A DNA stretch of 64,000 bases from Cinclus cinclus (GCF_963662255.1 NC_085056.1:11186123-11250122); one strand, 5' to 3'; counted from the stretch's first letter, positions 40,177-53,132 are shown. Translations and numbers: made by a program. The notes: generated by a model not told the origin, from the letters alone.

Positions 40177-43100
40177 GATGTGTGCCTGAGAAATTAACAT
40201 ATATCTGCATAACCCTAAAAAAACCCTATAGATTCAGAACCATTCCTGAAACTTGCTTAGTTGGTGTTTTGCTTCACTAGGCACATAGAAAAGATAGGAT
40301 TTTCCCTTTTCCTTCTCAAGCAAAGTGGGTTCAAATCCTGGTAATCCAGCCTGAGAAATGAAATATTCCTGAAAAGAAGGGGTATGCTGTCTGAAGTACA
40401 GATCTCTGCCAGAGCTGCTGCTCTTACAGGCACATCCAGGCTGGCTGCAAATGAGGTTGTTCAGGCAGTAATGTAGCCACAACAGCTCAGAGCAGCACAG
40501 GGCACGCTGTTTACCCAGTTTTTCAGCCATGGAACAACATTCACATCAGTGAATGCAGTGGAGACATACCCAGAATAAGAATGTGATTTATTCTTTCAAT
40601 GTGAGAAGCAGCTATATGTTCAACAAAGGCTTTCCTTAGACTAATGGCCAAAGTAGGCCCCAGTGCAGCCCCTCTATAGACTGAGAAGAAAGGATTGTTT
40701 GTTGAGGCCCAACTGTCCCCAAAACCCAGTCTGCTGCGTGGATTCCGTCATGTATGAGTTCTCTGCTCGCTTCATTGTCACGGGTGTTTCTGCAAGCCTG
40801 CCATGAACAGCATAACTGGGGAATTTACTGCAGCACTTGCTGATAGGGCACATAATTCAAAGTCCTGTCACAGCTTGGAAAGAACAGATGACTACTATAG
40901 AACACTTCAATATATATTAAGATATTTTTTACCAGTGGAATACAGGACGATGTGATTTTTCTATAGACCCTCTCATTCTCAAGGAATGGCAAAGCATTTA
41001 ATGAAGGAATGAGTTAAGAGTTGTGGTTGTTCAGTCCAGAGCAATGGCTGGTTTAGCCTTTCAGTGCAAAATCATTATGTGCTCAGCAATAGCTCACAGA
41101 GCCATGGCCAGTAAGGGCTGTCGTGCTGAGACAGGGACACTGGCCTTGACACTCTCTTTGTCCCCTCAAACTGTCTGTGGTATTGCTTACTCTCTCCTCG
41201 GATGGATACCAGTGGAAGAAAGAAGGAAACTTTTGTTAATTCTGAGGTTTGCCCCAGATCCAGTGACAATAACTTTGACCATGTGGCGCCTTCAATTGTG
41301 AATTGCAAAAGCTGCAGTTGGGTGAGCCCTGTTTTTTGTGTAGGAACTCAGTTCTTCACAACTATTTTCTTGTCAGAATGTGCCTCCTGTATTCTTGGGA
41401 AAAACAGTATCTGCTCTCCTGCTCCAATGTGGGTAGCTACCCTTCCTGAATTGGTGAAATAGCCAAGGAGTAAAACTACATCATTTGCTTTCCAGGGAGA
41501 CTTGAGTTCAGCTGAATTTCAAAGCCAGTTACACATGTGCTTCATGTAAACTAATGCTCCTGAAAATTGCTGCCTTTTAAACCCAATTTACAATATCACT
41601 CATTTTGCATGCTACTCATTTGAAGCCTTTTGAAATACTGTTTTTATTTGCATATCTCTAGTGCTGATTTTTGGATGCAACACTTCTGTGTTCTTTGTCT
41701 TTGTTCGTGTTTGGTTTAGGTTGTCATTACAGAAAAGACCACTCCTCCCAGCAGTGAGGTCTGTCTCACCACTCATTGCAAGGACATTCAAGGATGTGGT
41801 GCAGAGCAAATGGTTGTGCTTGCACAACCAGCTTGCACATTAGAACTGCACATTAGCATGGTTTTGGTGCTTGCACAGTTTGCAGTAAACTTGGCTGGAG
41901 CTGTAGGGTAGAAGTCTTTGTTCTAAAATAAAGGTGATCAGCTGAAGAAGGCAGTGTAGGTCTGTGTGTAAGTCATATTCTAAGCATGAGCCCTGGTAAT
42001 GGATCCCCAGCTCTGCTCTCCCTTTCCCAACCCTTGCAAATCACACCGTGGTGGATCAGCACAGATCCACAGCCCCTGTCCAGCCTGGGTCTTTGGTGGA
42101 TCACACGTGGAGCCCCAGAGCAGGACAGAGATTGTGACTTCATGTTCCACAAATGCAGAATTTCTTCTGGTTGGGCCTAGCTCTCAGAAAATGTTTGTCA
42201 TGCAGGTTTTCTCATATGGGGCTTGTCATACAGGGCCTCACAGCTCAGTGTTTAGACACGTGAGTGCTCTGGTTTCGGTCTGTGAGGACAAATGCAGATT
42301 GGTTGAGAAGATAGTACCCCAAAGGTCTCTGATTCAATCAAACACTTCAATATACCCGTATTTTCAGGCATGTGGAGTATTTAGTTGTTAATGATACACA
42401 CATTTGGACAAAAGCACAAGCTGTTCATGAGACTGCATGAGCAGAAGGAGAGGCTGTGTTGATCAGCTCTCTTTCTGCTGGAAATTATTCATTCAGGTCA
42501 CCCTTTTACTGTAAAGGGAGCAGGAGTGAGTCATACCAAGAACTTAAGGGTGTGGAGGGGCTCCATTGGATGCAGAATGATGGAAGAAGGGTGAGAGGAT
42601 GAGGAGGAGAAGAGCCACTGGCCCTTCATGCTTCTGACCCTGGTCATGGTCCTGGTCACCTGCATGAGGTGCTCCAGCTGCTGCTCCAGCCCAGGAGCTG
42701 CCTCCTGTGTACAAGACTGATTTCCCAGTACCTCTCTGTGACTGCCACGCCTCCTGTGGTCCCTGCATTGGTGGCTGTGTGTCCCTGGGCTGTGCCTGTC
42801 ACCCTGGGCACTGCAGGTAGAGCCACCCCATCCCCACTCCCATCAACGCGCTCTGGGCAGAGGAGGAACTTGCAGAGTTGAGGCTGTGGTTGCTGTGAAG
42901 GGTGCTGCTGTACTTCAGCAGCTGGATGGATGCCACTGAGAGAAGTAGAAGAAAACCCACAAAACAAGTTTTGGAAAAGTCTTTATCAAACAATACCTGT
43001 TGTGGGAACTGCTTTCACTGAGATGCAAATGCATTTTCCTTTCATTTCTGCAACGGTTCTGAGCTGCTTCATTAATAACAGACTTGTTTGGGAGACTGAC

Positions 43101-45883
43101 AAGATGGGAACCAGCACTGTAATTACACAGTGCTCTTTTTGTGAGGACTGCCATGAAAACAACGCTGTGTTCTCATTTTCTCCAAAGACAAGCAGGGAAA
43201 CAAATTTCTAACACCTTGCCTTCTTTTGCAGCTGGACACTGTTCCAGACTGACATGAATCAATTAAAAGTGAAAATATAACCCATAGAAACATTATTCAG
43301 TAAGCGTCATACAAAAGAATGCATTTCTACTTGCCTAATAAAAGAATAAGAAAAAAAGTATATATTTTTGGCAGTAGTTGAGGAAGTATTTTGCTTTTTT
43401 TTCAAAAGTCAGACCATCATAGCATGAACAATTAACAAAAGAAAAAATTTTCCTTTTCCTAGAGTTGGCTAATTAAAAACTTCTCCCTCATGAATTCACT
43501 GAACACTGAAGGAGACATTTCATGGGTTTTTAGCACCTCAAATGCCGTATTTATTTTTCAATTGAAAAATTGTATTATAGTGAACTGCCATACACACAGC
43601 TTACCTGGATTCTCTAAATTAAGCAGTGATAATCTTTATCATTGCTCTCTTGACTTTGTTTCAACATTCGTTTTAATGCAAATTTCTTAATCCAACTTGT
43701 AAAACATTTAATATTTAGAATATACTCCTTTAAGATCCATCAAAAGAGGCAAAGCTGCACAACAATGCCTGGTGCTGGAGCATTGTGAGCCTGCTACAAA
43801 GGAATGAGGTGATTCTTTCTTTCAGGTCAGAAGGTCAGGCTTCACTGCATTAATTTTGCTGAGTCTCTTTGTTATTTATAACAAACAAGGTCATTTATTT
43901 TCATTTCCTTGTTTCTAATTGCATGCATCTCCTTTGGAGTATGAACTCGGTAAACAGGTGGCTGAAATGCTGGGGAAAATACTTGAAGCTGTTCCAGAAA
44001 TAGGGCATGTCCCACACTGGTAAAGCAATTTCATGAGTTAGAGATTTAGTCATAGCAGGATGTGCACCTGCTTGAAAGCAAACACACTTCTCTTTGGCAC
44101 ACACAGATACATGCAAATTAAAAGAGATTATTTCACTCTGAATAGTGGGTTGATATTTGATCAAATTTAACACTGTATATTTTAAATAAAGCCTTGGTGT
44201 ATATTAGTGAAATGTAATCTCTTTTCTGCTGGTTTTGATTTTTTTTCAACTTCTCTTTGAGTATTACAAATGTATGATATTTTTTCACTAGCTGAGCCTA
44301 CAAAAAGAGTGTCTCTCTGGAGGAGAACTTTATCAGGGGATCTCTATGATGAGAACTACCTACATGCACTGAAAAAAAAAGTGGGATAATGAAAAGCTAG
44401 GACGTTTGACGGACAAGGAATAAACCAGATCTTAAACTTTTTATTCTAAAATGAATTCCCACAAATTAAAGGGTAATCATTGGAGTGATAGTAGTATGTC
44501 TTTTTTAATCCTGTAAACCCCAATCAACCCCACATTTCCAGGCAGCCCAAATGGAACTCCTAAATATATTCATGGGCAGCTTTTGCATAGGTAGTTATTG
44601 AATTTGCATTTCAAAATACTGGCACTGTAGGCCTAAATCTGTGGCTGCTTTTTCCTGAAAGATGAGATACACTGTGGACTACCTTGATTTCAGGGGTATT
44701 TGAGAATATAGCAGGAAGCAGTAATTATCTGGCATGACTGAGCTTCTGTTGGTGGTGGTTGAGAACAGGTCCAGGGCTGAGTCCATAAGGGAAACAGAGG
44801 GAGATTTCTTAGCAAGGTCTTCCAGTTCCCCAGAGAATGGGAGGCAGCATGCCCTATGTCCACAGGCTCTGCACTGAGCTTTGGAGCTTAACAAATGTCT
44901 CTGAGCAAGGGGAAAGCTGGGAGGAAAGCTGGAGAGAAGGATGTGCCTTCTCAAGAGACAACGTCCCTTTTGTCTCTTTTCTAAGATTAGACATAGAGGG
45001 GTTGTTTGGAGGAGGCTCTGCAAGGGGCATGTATTCTCCTGTTAAATTGTTCTTTTCTACAGATGATTTCCAAATAGTGGGGCAGGGAAAATAATTTGGT
45101 TGTAAGGATTATACTACAGCTTTCATTGTTTAGGATGCATACTGTAGTCTTTCTATGAGAAGATTACTATCCTGGGCTTTTCTTTCCATGCATATGAAAA
45201 TATACTTTGTAATTTCAGGGAGACAATATCATTAAATGGTATGTTGGAAGAGAGAAAATATTTTGTATCTCTAAAATCGATAGAAACCCAAATCCTTTCT
45301 TTAGCAAAATATTTGTTTCTTGAATGTAATTATAAATGTCATTGTACATTCTTCCTGACTTCAGTGCTTATCTTGAGGAGTTCAGCGAAAATAAATTGTT
45401 TTCATGAAAGCAGAGAAGCCATTTGATAAACACACTGTCTCAGAAAATTGTTCCTGATGCAGAGGTCATTCTCTCACTTTAAAAGAAAGAGAATATGTTT
45501 TAGAAAACAAGCCAGGCAGCAGAAAAAAACATTTTTTGTTTCAGACAATTCATTTTAAAAAGCAATGTGTAAATCACATGGAAAATTCTGCATTGATTAT
45601 TTTGACTGCTGTAGAACCCTGGAATAAATGAAGTTGAAATAGACTGATATCAAAGAACATTGTATTTAGTATCAAGTTGGAGTGTTATTTTGCTACTGAT
45701 TTTTTTTTTTTAATTTGGTTTTGTGATCAGATGTTTTATTAAATATTAGCCTTTCATGGTAATGGAGACTGATTCTTTAAGACCAGCTTGGCACATACTG
45801 TTCATGAGCTTCAGGAAATAGTCTTGAGAACTGGAATCTGTCATTAACTTTTCAACATTGAAAATCTGGCCCACTGAGGCACC

Positions 45884-45899
45884 AAAAAAAAAAAAAAAA
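45884..45899 (+). repeat. Poly-A run of 16
   Basis: Uninterrupted A16 followed by CAACCAAAAAC. Confidence 0.95.
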
Positions 45900-46269
45900 C
45901 AACCAAAAACTCTATCACTGAACATAAGTCCTAAATGAAAGTATAGCAGTCATTTTAGAGATGTTATTGCAGTCCCTAATCACACCTTCTGTTCCTCAAT
46001 TTTCAATCTGATGTATTTTGGTATGTGTCTATTACTAAATCTCAAACTCTATTGTACAAGTATGTATAAAATAGTGCTTCAGGTTTTTTAATCCTCAGCT
46101 AGAATTATACTGCTATTAATATAAGAGTTATTAATAGGCTCCCAGAAGACTAGATCATTAATTAGAAGACCTAAAGGATAACTAATGGGTCCTTTGGAAG
46201 ACTACTCCCAGTTATTGTATGCATCTGATCTATCCAAATAAAGTTGTGTGTCTACAGCCCTATTAATTT

Positions 46270-46283
46270 TTATATATATATAT
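46270..46283 (+). repeat. Short (TA)n run
   Basis: Seven TA units. Confidence 0.85.
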
Positions 46284-48067
46284 CTTCACAATCTCTAGCA
46301 TTGGTCACTATTTATTTTATGTTATAACCTGTGCTGGCAAATGGTGTGACATTAATACCATGGCAAGTCTCCGTAGCATTTGAAAGGGACATAATGACAG
46401 CAGCATTTTCAAATAATTACTTTTGCTTTTAAGGCCTGACTGTGAAACTATACATTGCTTCTACCTTGTACCTTTGCAGTGTCTCATCAAGTCCTTCACT
46501 GTCTTCCAAGAGATGACCAAAAGCCCATCCCTTCCACAGCCACCAACAAAGGATTCCCATCATGGTCACTGAGGGTGGACAGGGCCACCTCCCCAGACCT
46601 GGGGACACCCGGGGCACTGCTGCTCATCTTCCCCCCCAGGGTACCACACAGCTCTCCAGGGGGACTGTGCCCTTGCACTGGGGATTGTTGAATTAAACTC
46701 ATAAAATCTCAGCAAGACATTTCATTGATCGCTCCAGAGACATGCCCACAATCCTTCTTTAGGTGCCTTATATTGCAATGTGTGCACCTGAAACATATCA
46801 GAGGTCATATGTGTGTATTTCAAATCATTGCCTAAAAGAACACTGGATGAAAATAAAACTGAAAAACATGCATGAGTGAATTTGTTGCAGATACAAGGAT
46901 TAAATGTAACCTTTCTCACCTGGAAAAACTCTTCAGTATATCCCACTAAGACTTTTCATTAAAATATTTTTTTCAGTAATTACACTTGGTTCTACTGTAA
47001 AATGAAAGTTTCTGCCTATCATATTCCTCTAGACTAACAGAGAAATTTAAAGAATAATTTGGATTGCTCATGGTGAGCATATTTTTCTTGCTGTAGACAT
47101 CGTCCTTGTAAATTCCCTGTAAAAAGTAGATGCCTTTTTTTCCCCACCTCATAATAGTTCCAGCAGTTTAAATTCAGCAAATGTATGAATGTGGAGAGAG
47201 CTGGAGGAGAAAACCAGAAACATATCACACAGCTTTTTATCAATAGATGATACAAATTATATGTATGTACATGTAATTATATATATATAACCATATACAG
47301 CACCATCTCTATACCAGGTTTTCCAGTCTTGCTTTAAAACATCATCCCTAGAAGAAAGGAATACACTGTATTAATTTCTTAGCTTCAGTTAAAACTTCTA
47401 TTCTTTAATGCTAATCTAGAAGTGACACTGTTCCAGTCATTGTTCTCCTAAAGAAGTGAATTTTTCTATCACGGGAGAGTTCCTTTACTGTTTTCAGTGC
47501 TGCCATCAGTTTGTTTTTCAACATGGTCTTTACCTCACAATAACTGTGTACTAGTATGTGAGGATATTGTAACACTGCAGTCAATAGCAACAGGATATTC
47601 CCTCTGCCAAAAAGTAATCCTATATTGTCCATTACACACAGGTTATTTTGGAAGGTTATGGAATACTTTCTTTAAAGCAGCAGAAACCTTTTTGCTGTAC
47701 CATAGTTCAACAGTATTAATGGTCATCTCTGCTCTCTAAACAACTCAAATATCTGGTTTTCTGCTAGAATATTATTTGAAATATTGTATGTGATTTGAGG
47801 TGGTAAAAAAACTTTAGGTAGAGACTTCAGCAGTCCACAGAAACATCAAAGAGGCACATGTAAATCTTTGAAAAGTTTAATATTTTTTTTTTTATCCCCT
47901 GTTTCAGAAAGTAATTTCCTGATTTGGGCCTGAAAAAATTTTCACAACCCAAAACTTGCAGTTGTGATTTTTTTTTTTGCCTTGCAACAATCCATACTTG
48001 AATTTTGAAATAATTATTTATATTTTAAAGGAATTACTATAGATTTTAAATAATCCTTTGATCTGCA

Positions 48068-48175
48068 GTTCTCTAGCTGTGGCAACTGAGACAATGAGAA
48101 GGTAAATGATCATCTGGCAGGCAAGCACTAAACTCCAGCTCCCCCAGTTGTTTGGCTTCTCCAGTCTGTTGGCTG
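48068..48175 (-). mobile_element. Possible MIR-like fragment
   Basis: GGCAACTGAGACAATGAGAAGGTAAATGA followed by an AAACTCCAG-CTCC block and CTTCTCCAGTCTGTTGG loosely follows the reverse MIR order (A-CTGAGGCACAGAGAGGTTAAGTGA, then CCAGTCCAGTG). The match is weak. Confidence 0.3.
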
Positions 48176-48544
48176 AAATTCCCTTCTTTACTGCAGGAAA
48201 CTTAGTCAGTGACTAATAAGTGTTTATTGATCTCTGCTTGATATACTTGCTAAGAGATGTAGATATCAATGAATATTTGATCTGACTTAATGTTAAGAAC
48301 AAAAGTATTTTCTTTATGGTCTCACTTATACAGGATACTCATGCATGTACGATCACTTCTAAATTCCATCTGACTCTACCACCTGATGAGAAGGGGACTT
48401 CAGTGAGATAAACTCTAATGAATTAATACGCTATTAATTGTACTTTTTCTTAGCCAGAAGTTAGTAGTGTAGTTGTTGCTTTGAAGGGTAAGTCAAAATA
48501 TTATTGATTCTCAGCAGCTGTACTTGATAAGTAGAATATAGGTC

Positions 48545-48612
48545 TAATTTAAAGCCCATTGCAGTCAATTAAAGGGACTTTCTATTGATTCAAAGAGGCT
48601 TTAGACTCTTTT
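48545..48612. repeat. Ancient amniote palindromic repeat copy
   Basis: AAAGCCCATTGCAGTCAATTAAAGGGACTTTCTATTGATTCAAAGAGGCTTT reads as a decayed inverted repeat. The left arm AAAGCCCATTGxAGTCAAT pairs with ATTGATTCAAAGxGGCTTT. The same arrangement, CCATTGAAGTCAATGG arms facing each other, is a familiar interspersed repeat in turtle, crocodile and bird DNA. I do not recall its family name. Confidence 0.55.
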
Positions 48613-48849
48613 CTAAACCAGACCTGCTTGGTGCTCTTTCTTTCCTCTTGCTGTATTCCACCCTTTTTGTTTTGTCCCTTCCATCCTCCACATGTGCTCT
48701 GGGGGTAAGGTGCTAAGACAGTCTTAACAGGTGATGGCAGAGGTATTATCTTCCTCCCTTGCCTCTTGTTCCTCCCAGTTCTTACAGAAGCCAAAAGACA
48801 CAGTGTAGGAGACTGGAGGAATAGTGGGTCCTAGGATGGCGAATATTTA

Positions 48850-48906
48850 CCTTTCTCTCTTCCTTTTCTTTCTCTTTCTTCCTCTTTCCTCTACCTTCCT
48901 CTTCTT
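48850..48906 (+). repeat. CTTT/CCTT polypyrimidine tract
   Basis: About 57 bases of C and T in CTTTCTCTTCC units with a single A interruption, in intergenic DNA about 4.6 kb upstream of the TOX3 ATG. Confidence 0.9.
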
Positions 48907-49063
48907 AAAGCTGAACCAAAAATTTCCAGTAATTACCTTGTTGTGTCTGGATGAGCTAAAGCTTGCAAAGTACCTTAATGCATCTGGATGTTTTAAAATT
49001 TGCCAAGTACCTTATTCTACTTAAAAATTCTAAAGTTTGTGGGTAAATGTTGTTATTGAACCT

Positions 49064-49382
49064 CCTGAGAATTTGGGTGTTTCTCCCACACACGTCCCAG
49101 GGTAAATCCAACCACTTTCCCCTAAGCCTGTGGAGAGGGCTGGGGCAACAGACATGGATCCTGCCTTGTGGAAGTGAACCTCAGGTCTTTTTAATGCTGA
49201 CTCTGCATTGTGAAACTGAAGCAGAGAGTTTCAGTCCAGCCTTGCCTCTTCCATCCCTTCTCCATTTTCCTGCCCCTGCCATGCTTGCTGTCTTTGCCAG
49301 TGGGAGGAAACTGTGTGGTCAGAGACAGGGGTGGTTCCTGAGGTGGGCTGCTTGTGGCTGCCTACCTGAGAATTTGGGTGTT
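49064..49382. repeat. 18-bp direct repeat flanking a GC-richer 283-bp segment
   Basis: CCTGAGAATTTGGGTGTT occurs identically at 49064-49081 and 49365-49382. The 283 bases between are richer in GC than the sequence to the left. An exact 18-base repeat 301 bases apart is unlikely by chance in 64 kb of unique DNA. It could be a target-site duplication from a retroposition event, or the footprint of a local duplication. The inner segment has no poly-A tail and no family I recognise. Confidence 0.75.
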
Positions 49383-49560
49383 AAGAGATCTGGTCTGTTT
49401 GCTGGTACCTCTGAGGCTCCTGAGGTTCCTTCCTGACCCTGTGGTTTGCTGGAATAAATTCCAGTGCCTTTGTTACTGAGCCTCAGATACTATTTCCATG
49501 TTACTGAAGTGACACAGGGTTTGTAAAGGCTGTAAGGATACAAAGTCTGGCCTGGTACAG

Positions 49561-49625
49561 GAAAAAAAGCAAAACAACAACAACAAAACAACAACAAAGC
49601 AAACAGGAAAGAAAAAAAAAAAAAT
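49561..49625 (+). repeat. (CAA)n tract with A-rich ends
   Basis: Two (CAA)n blocks are flanked by A-runs, ending in A13. Confidence 0.9.
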
Positions 49626-52616
49626 AGTTGTGAGGCTCATGTGGGAATCAGCCAGGCTTTGAACATTCATATTTACCTGTGCAAATTGAAAGGTTTCTGG
49701 GCAGCAGTGAGAATTTGTGCAGCCACACTTTCAAGTCTGTATATGACTGATTCACTCAATACCATTTCTGTTCTTACATCAGAAAAGCAGTTTGAGTGTT
49801 CTTAATGGCTTTTAAAATTGAATTGTGATGATGAGTCAGAAGAAAGTATAGCTGAAGATGGAACAGAGTCACCATTTGTGTGTTACTTCCTGAATCATAA
49901 TTGTTGGCATCAGTAGGCATACATTCAAACCTTTATGAAAAAAGGCTTTTCAAAAAGTTTCTTTGAAATTGAGGCTATGCAGGATTGGGGAAATTACTGG
50001 AGTACTCCACTTACTGTAGATAGATACCTGCATTTATTAAACCAGTAGGGGAAAAAGAATACTTACTCAAAATTGCAAATACTTCATACTTCCATCTACT
50101 CTGAAAGAAAAAAAAAAGTAGAATATCAAAGCCATACTTTTACTGAAGGACCTTTAAGAGAATGGCTTGAGAGAAGAATTTGTTGGACTCTTTTCAAGCA
50201 TAATGTACAGAAGGTTATAAATACTTTGGCTCATTTTCTGTCTTTAAGATACTCCTGAGATAAATGTGTTGTAATAAAAAACACATAATGACGTCATGGA
50301 TATGGATTAAAAGTATAGCAGAGATTACTCAAGTTTACTTATTTAATAAACTACATTGAAGAGGTGTTGAAAAAAAAACCACACATCTAATTCTTTAGTT
50401 TGTACCATTCTCTCTGGTACAATATCACATAAACCATAATATTTCATTTAAAAAGAAAATTAGATTAGCATACATATCCCAGCTTCTCTTCTGTTTTTCT
50501 TTAGATCATTTTAGATCACTTATTCATTTCACTGCAGTTGTGCTAGTTCTGCAAAAGACTTACTTTGGGCCCTAGGTAAAGGTGACTAAGGGAGATTGTA
50601 GCCAGGAATTTGAAGTTTTTGTTTGTTGAAAATATTGAAGTTCTGTTTTAGTTTAGTGTAAACAGACAGTATTTCAAAAATTTTCACCAAATAATACTTT
50701 GGGGGTGTTTTGTCTAGCTTGAATGTAATTACTTTTTAATTTTTTTTATTGCTGAGTCTTTTTTGATTTTACGTTAAGTTTCTGAGCAGTGATGTCAAAA
50801 CAGAGTATTTTGAAGCATTACTGTTGTGCCTGTTCTCTTCCTTTCAGAAGTAACTGTGTTGGAAGCAGCAGAATACTTAAAGCCATCACTATTTACATCA
50901 CAATTAATAGCTCATCTCCTGATGCCAAGTCTCCTAACCCAGAGGCAGTAGCTGCAGGTCCCCTGGAGCACCTGCTGTGCCTCCCATGCCTGGCCCTGCA
51001 GCCGGGGGACAGGACAGGGGAGCTGAGCTGGGCTGTGCTGGCAGGCAGGAGCTGTGCCCAGCCACAGCAGGCCATGGGTCACACAGGTGTGCAGCCCTGC
51101 AGTGCCTGCTTGCAGTGTGACAACAGGACCAAAGGCACACTTGGGATCATTTGCTGTCCATTCCTCACTCATGCAGTCTTCCTCTGAATTCAGTGGAAAC
51201 ATGCTTTCAGAGTGGGAAATAGCTGTGTTCATACAGCAGGGTAGTCCAGAACTCAAGGGCAACGATCTGTTCCTATACCTGAGAATCTGCTTAAACTAAC
51301 ATGTGCACTTGGGCAAAATTCTTTTACTTTCAGCCTCAGTTGAAAGGTGTTTGCTGTGCCTGTACACTACCACTTTCCTATTACTGTGTTGGAGAAATGC
51401 TCTGATGTGATGTTGCATTCTCAAACACCTTTGTTGTCTTTTTCTGAAGAGTTTCTCTCAGGAGTAAGTAATTTTTTTGCCACAGATATGGGGTGTGCGT
51501 GTGCCAGTACTCTGTGCTGTATGTGCCTTAACCATCTCTTTTCTAGCAACAGAGTACGTTTTGGTTCTTTTCCCTTTGGTTAAAAACAGTTGCCACAATT
51601 GAGTATGAAATTGGATTAGGTATTTGACAGTGTATGCCTGTTATCTTTGCTTTTGGGGCATTTACCCACTCTCACACAGTTTTCTAGAAAGTTGAATTCT
51701 GAATACTCTATGGAAATACGAACATGTATCTGTGCTATGTTTAATTCTGCTCTTAGTGCAAAATACCATGCTAGAGACCTTTGCTTCAAAGTGTGATACT
51801 TCAGAATCAATATCCTGAGTAAGGGTGATCTGGCATGGCCTATACAACCAGGAGCTACTTGTGCCACCACAAATATTGAACATAAGATTTCTAGGAATGG
51901 AGTTGGGAAGATATTCCTTTCTACATGATGCAGCTATTGACTGTTTTACAGTTGGCTCCTGATGTTTTCAGACAGTAAGGAATCATGCCTAGAGATGAAG
52001 TATGGGGCACTAAGCTCCTGAGGCAGGCATCAGAAGTGGGACTGAGCATAGGCTCAGGATGTCTGTCCTTCAGAGAAGGTATTGCTGCTGTTGTACAGTT
52101 AAGCCTTGTATACTTATGTTACCATTGCTATTTTGCAGCTGAATTGAGTAAACTCCATCTGGGGCATTCTTTCAGCTGCATTAGAGCTGTCTGGGAATCT
52201 GCCCTAGACCCAAAAGGCAATCCTCTCCTTGTCATGGAAGCCTTGAGTCCAGGGTGTGTTTCCATCCTTCTTTCTTGCACCTTGTCTTCAGGACTCAAGT
52301 CGTGAGGTTGAATGGCCTTGTGCTGCTTTAGTGTTTTCTCCAAAAGTTCTGGAGCAGATTTTCGGGTCAGCAAAGCTCTGTGCAAGGGAGCAGATACGGC
52401 TGGACTGTGCCTACGACTGACAAAACAAATTTGGGTTGTTAGTGGGTTGCTTTCACTCATCACCCGGACACTTTGAGAGTGTGAGGTTTCTGTAAGCAAG
52501 GCAGGCTACTGTTGTTTGAAGTCTTGCTCTTGACAGCACGTTAGAAAAATCTCGTTTCTTCTGCTACCGACCTGACGCAGCAAAGCAGCGGTGTGAATCG
52601 ATAAAGTCCATTATCC

Positions 52617-52638
52617 AAAAAAAAAAAAAAAAAAAAAA
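52617..52638 (+). repeat. Poly-A run of 22 at the left edge of the CpG island
   Basis: An uninterrupted A22 lies 40 bases from the first CpG-dense sequence and just inside the intron side of the minus-strand donor. Confidence 0.97.
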
Positions 52639-52668
52639 GGAGAAAAACTGGTGGAAGCGGTGAAAGTT

Positions 52669-52680
52669 ACTTACCTGGAA
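52669..52680 (-). other. Perfect consensus splice donor on the minus strand (candidate divergent transcript)
   Basis: On the minus strand the sequence reads TTCCAG|GTAAGT, with the exon side at 52675 and above and the intron side at 52674 and below. It is a full match to MAG|GTRAGT and lies exactly at the left rim of the CpG island, pointing away from TOX3. That is the arrangement expected of exon 1 of a divergent long non-coding RNA sharing the TOX3 promoter. The minus-strand frames through the island are low-complexity Arg/Pro/Gly/Ala and are not credible proteins. Chance occurrence cannot be excluded. Confidence 0.35.
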
Positions 52681-52790
52681 CGCTCCGGGAGCGAGGACAG
52701 CCATGGGCAGAGCCGCTGCCGGTCCCGCTCCGGGCCGGGCGAGCGGCGGCGCGGGCGCGCAGCGGGCGGGGGGAGCCGCGGGCGGCGGGA

Positions 52791-52799
52791 GGGGCGGGG
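52791..52799 (+). promoter_or_regulatory. GC box (Sp1/KLF-type site)
   Basis: GGGGCGGGG matches the consensus GC box. It lies about 700 bases upstream of the TOX3 ATG inside the CpG island, among further G-rich motifs. Such motifs are frequent by chance in GC-rich DNA. Confidence 0.4.
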
Positions 52800-53132
52800 A
52801 GGGGCGCGGGCCCGGCCGCTCCGCCCGGGAGCGCTGCCAGCGCGGCGCCGCTCGCTCGGCACTTCGCCCCGCAGCGCGCCCGGCCAGCGCAGCCCTGTTG
52901 CACCGAGCCCGGGGTAGCCGCCGCCCCCTCCCCGGCAGCGCGGGGCGGCCGCGGCCCCGCCGTGCCCCGCTCCCCCGGCCCCGCCGCCCTGACGGTCCCC
53001 CCGCCTTTGTCGGGCGGGCAGCAGCAGCGGCGGCCGGTCCGTCCGTCAGTCCGTCCGCGCCGGGCGCGTGGCTCCTTTGTGTACGGCAGCTGCTCCTGAA
53101 TGCGGAGGCAAAGCCTGTGGCTTGGCACTGAG

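Larger units (their letters stand above)
39111..48067. other. Intergenic desert, fourth part: no gene seen
   Basis: Mostly AT-rich. Two GC-richer, CpG-poor patches stand out at about 42540-42930 and 46440-46690. They have short frames on both strands but no recognised protein. Confidence 0.65.
48613..52616. other. TOX3 upstream flank: no gene seen
   Basis: It holds the polypyrimidine tract, the 18-bp direct repeat pair, a (CAA)n tract and a GC-richer patch at about 50930-51180. If the minus-strand donor at 52674 is used, this stretch would be the first intron of the divergent transcript. Confidence 0.6.

Noticed and set aside
40328..40338. Perfect tRNA-type B box (GGTTCAAATCC)
   Set aside because: No cloverleaf could be built: the only A-box-like motif is about 70 bases upstream and stems do not pair. 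Chance, or a fragment of a tRNA-derived SINE.
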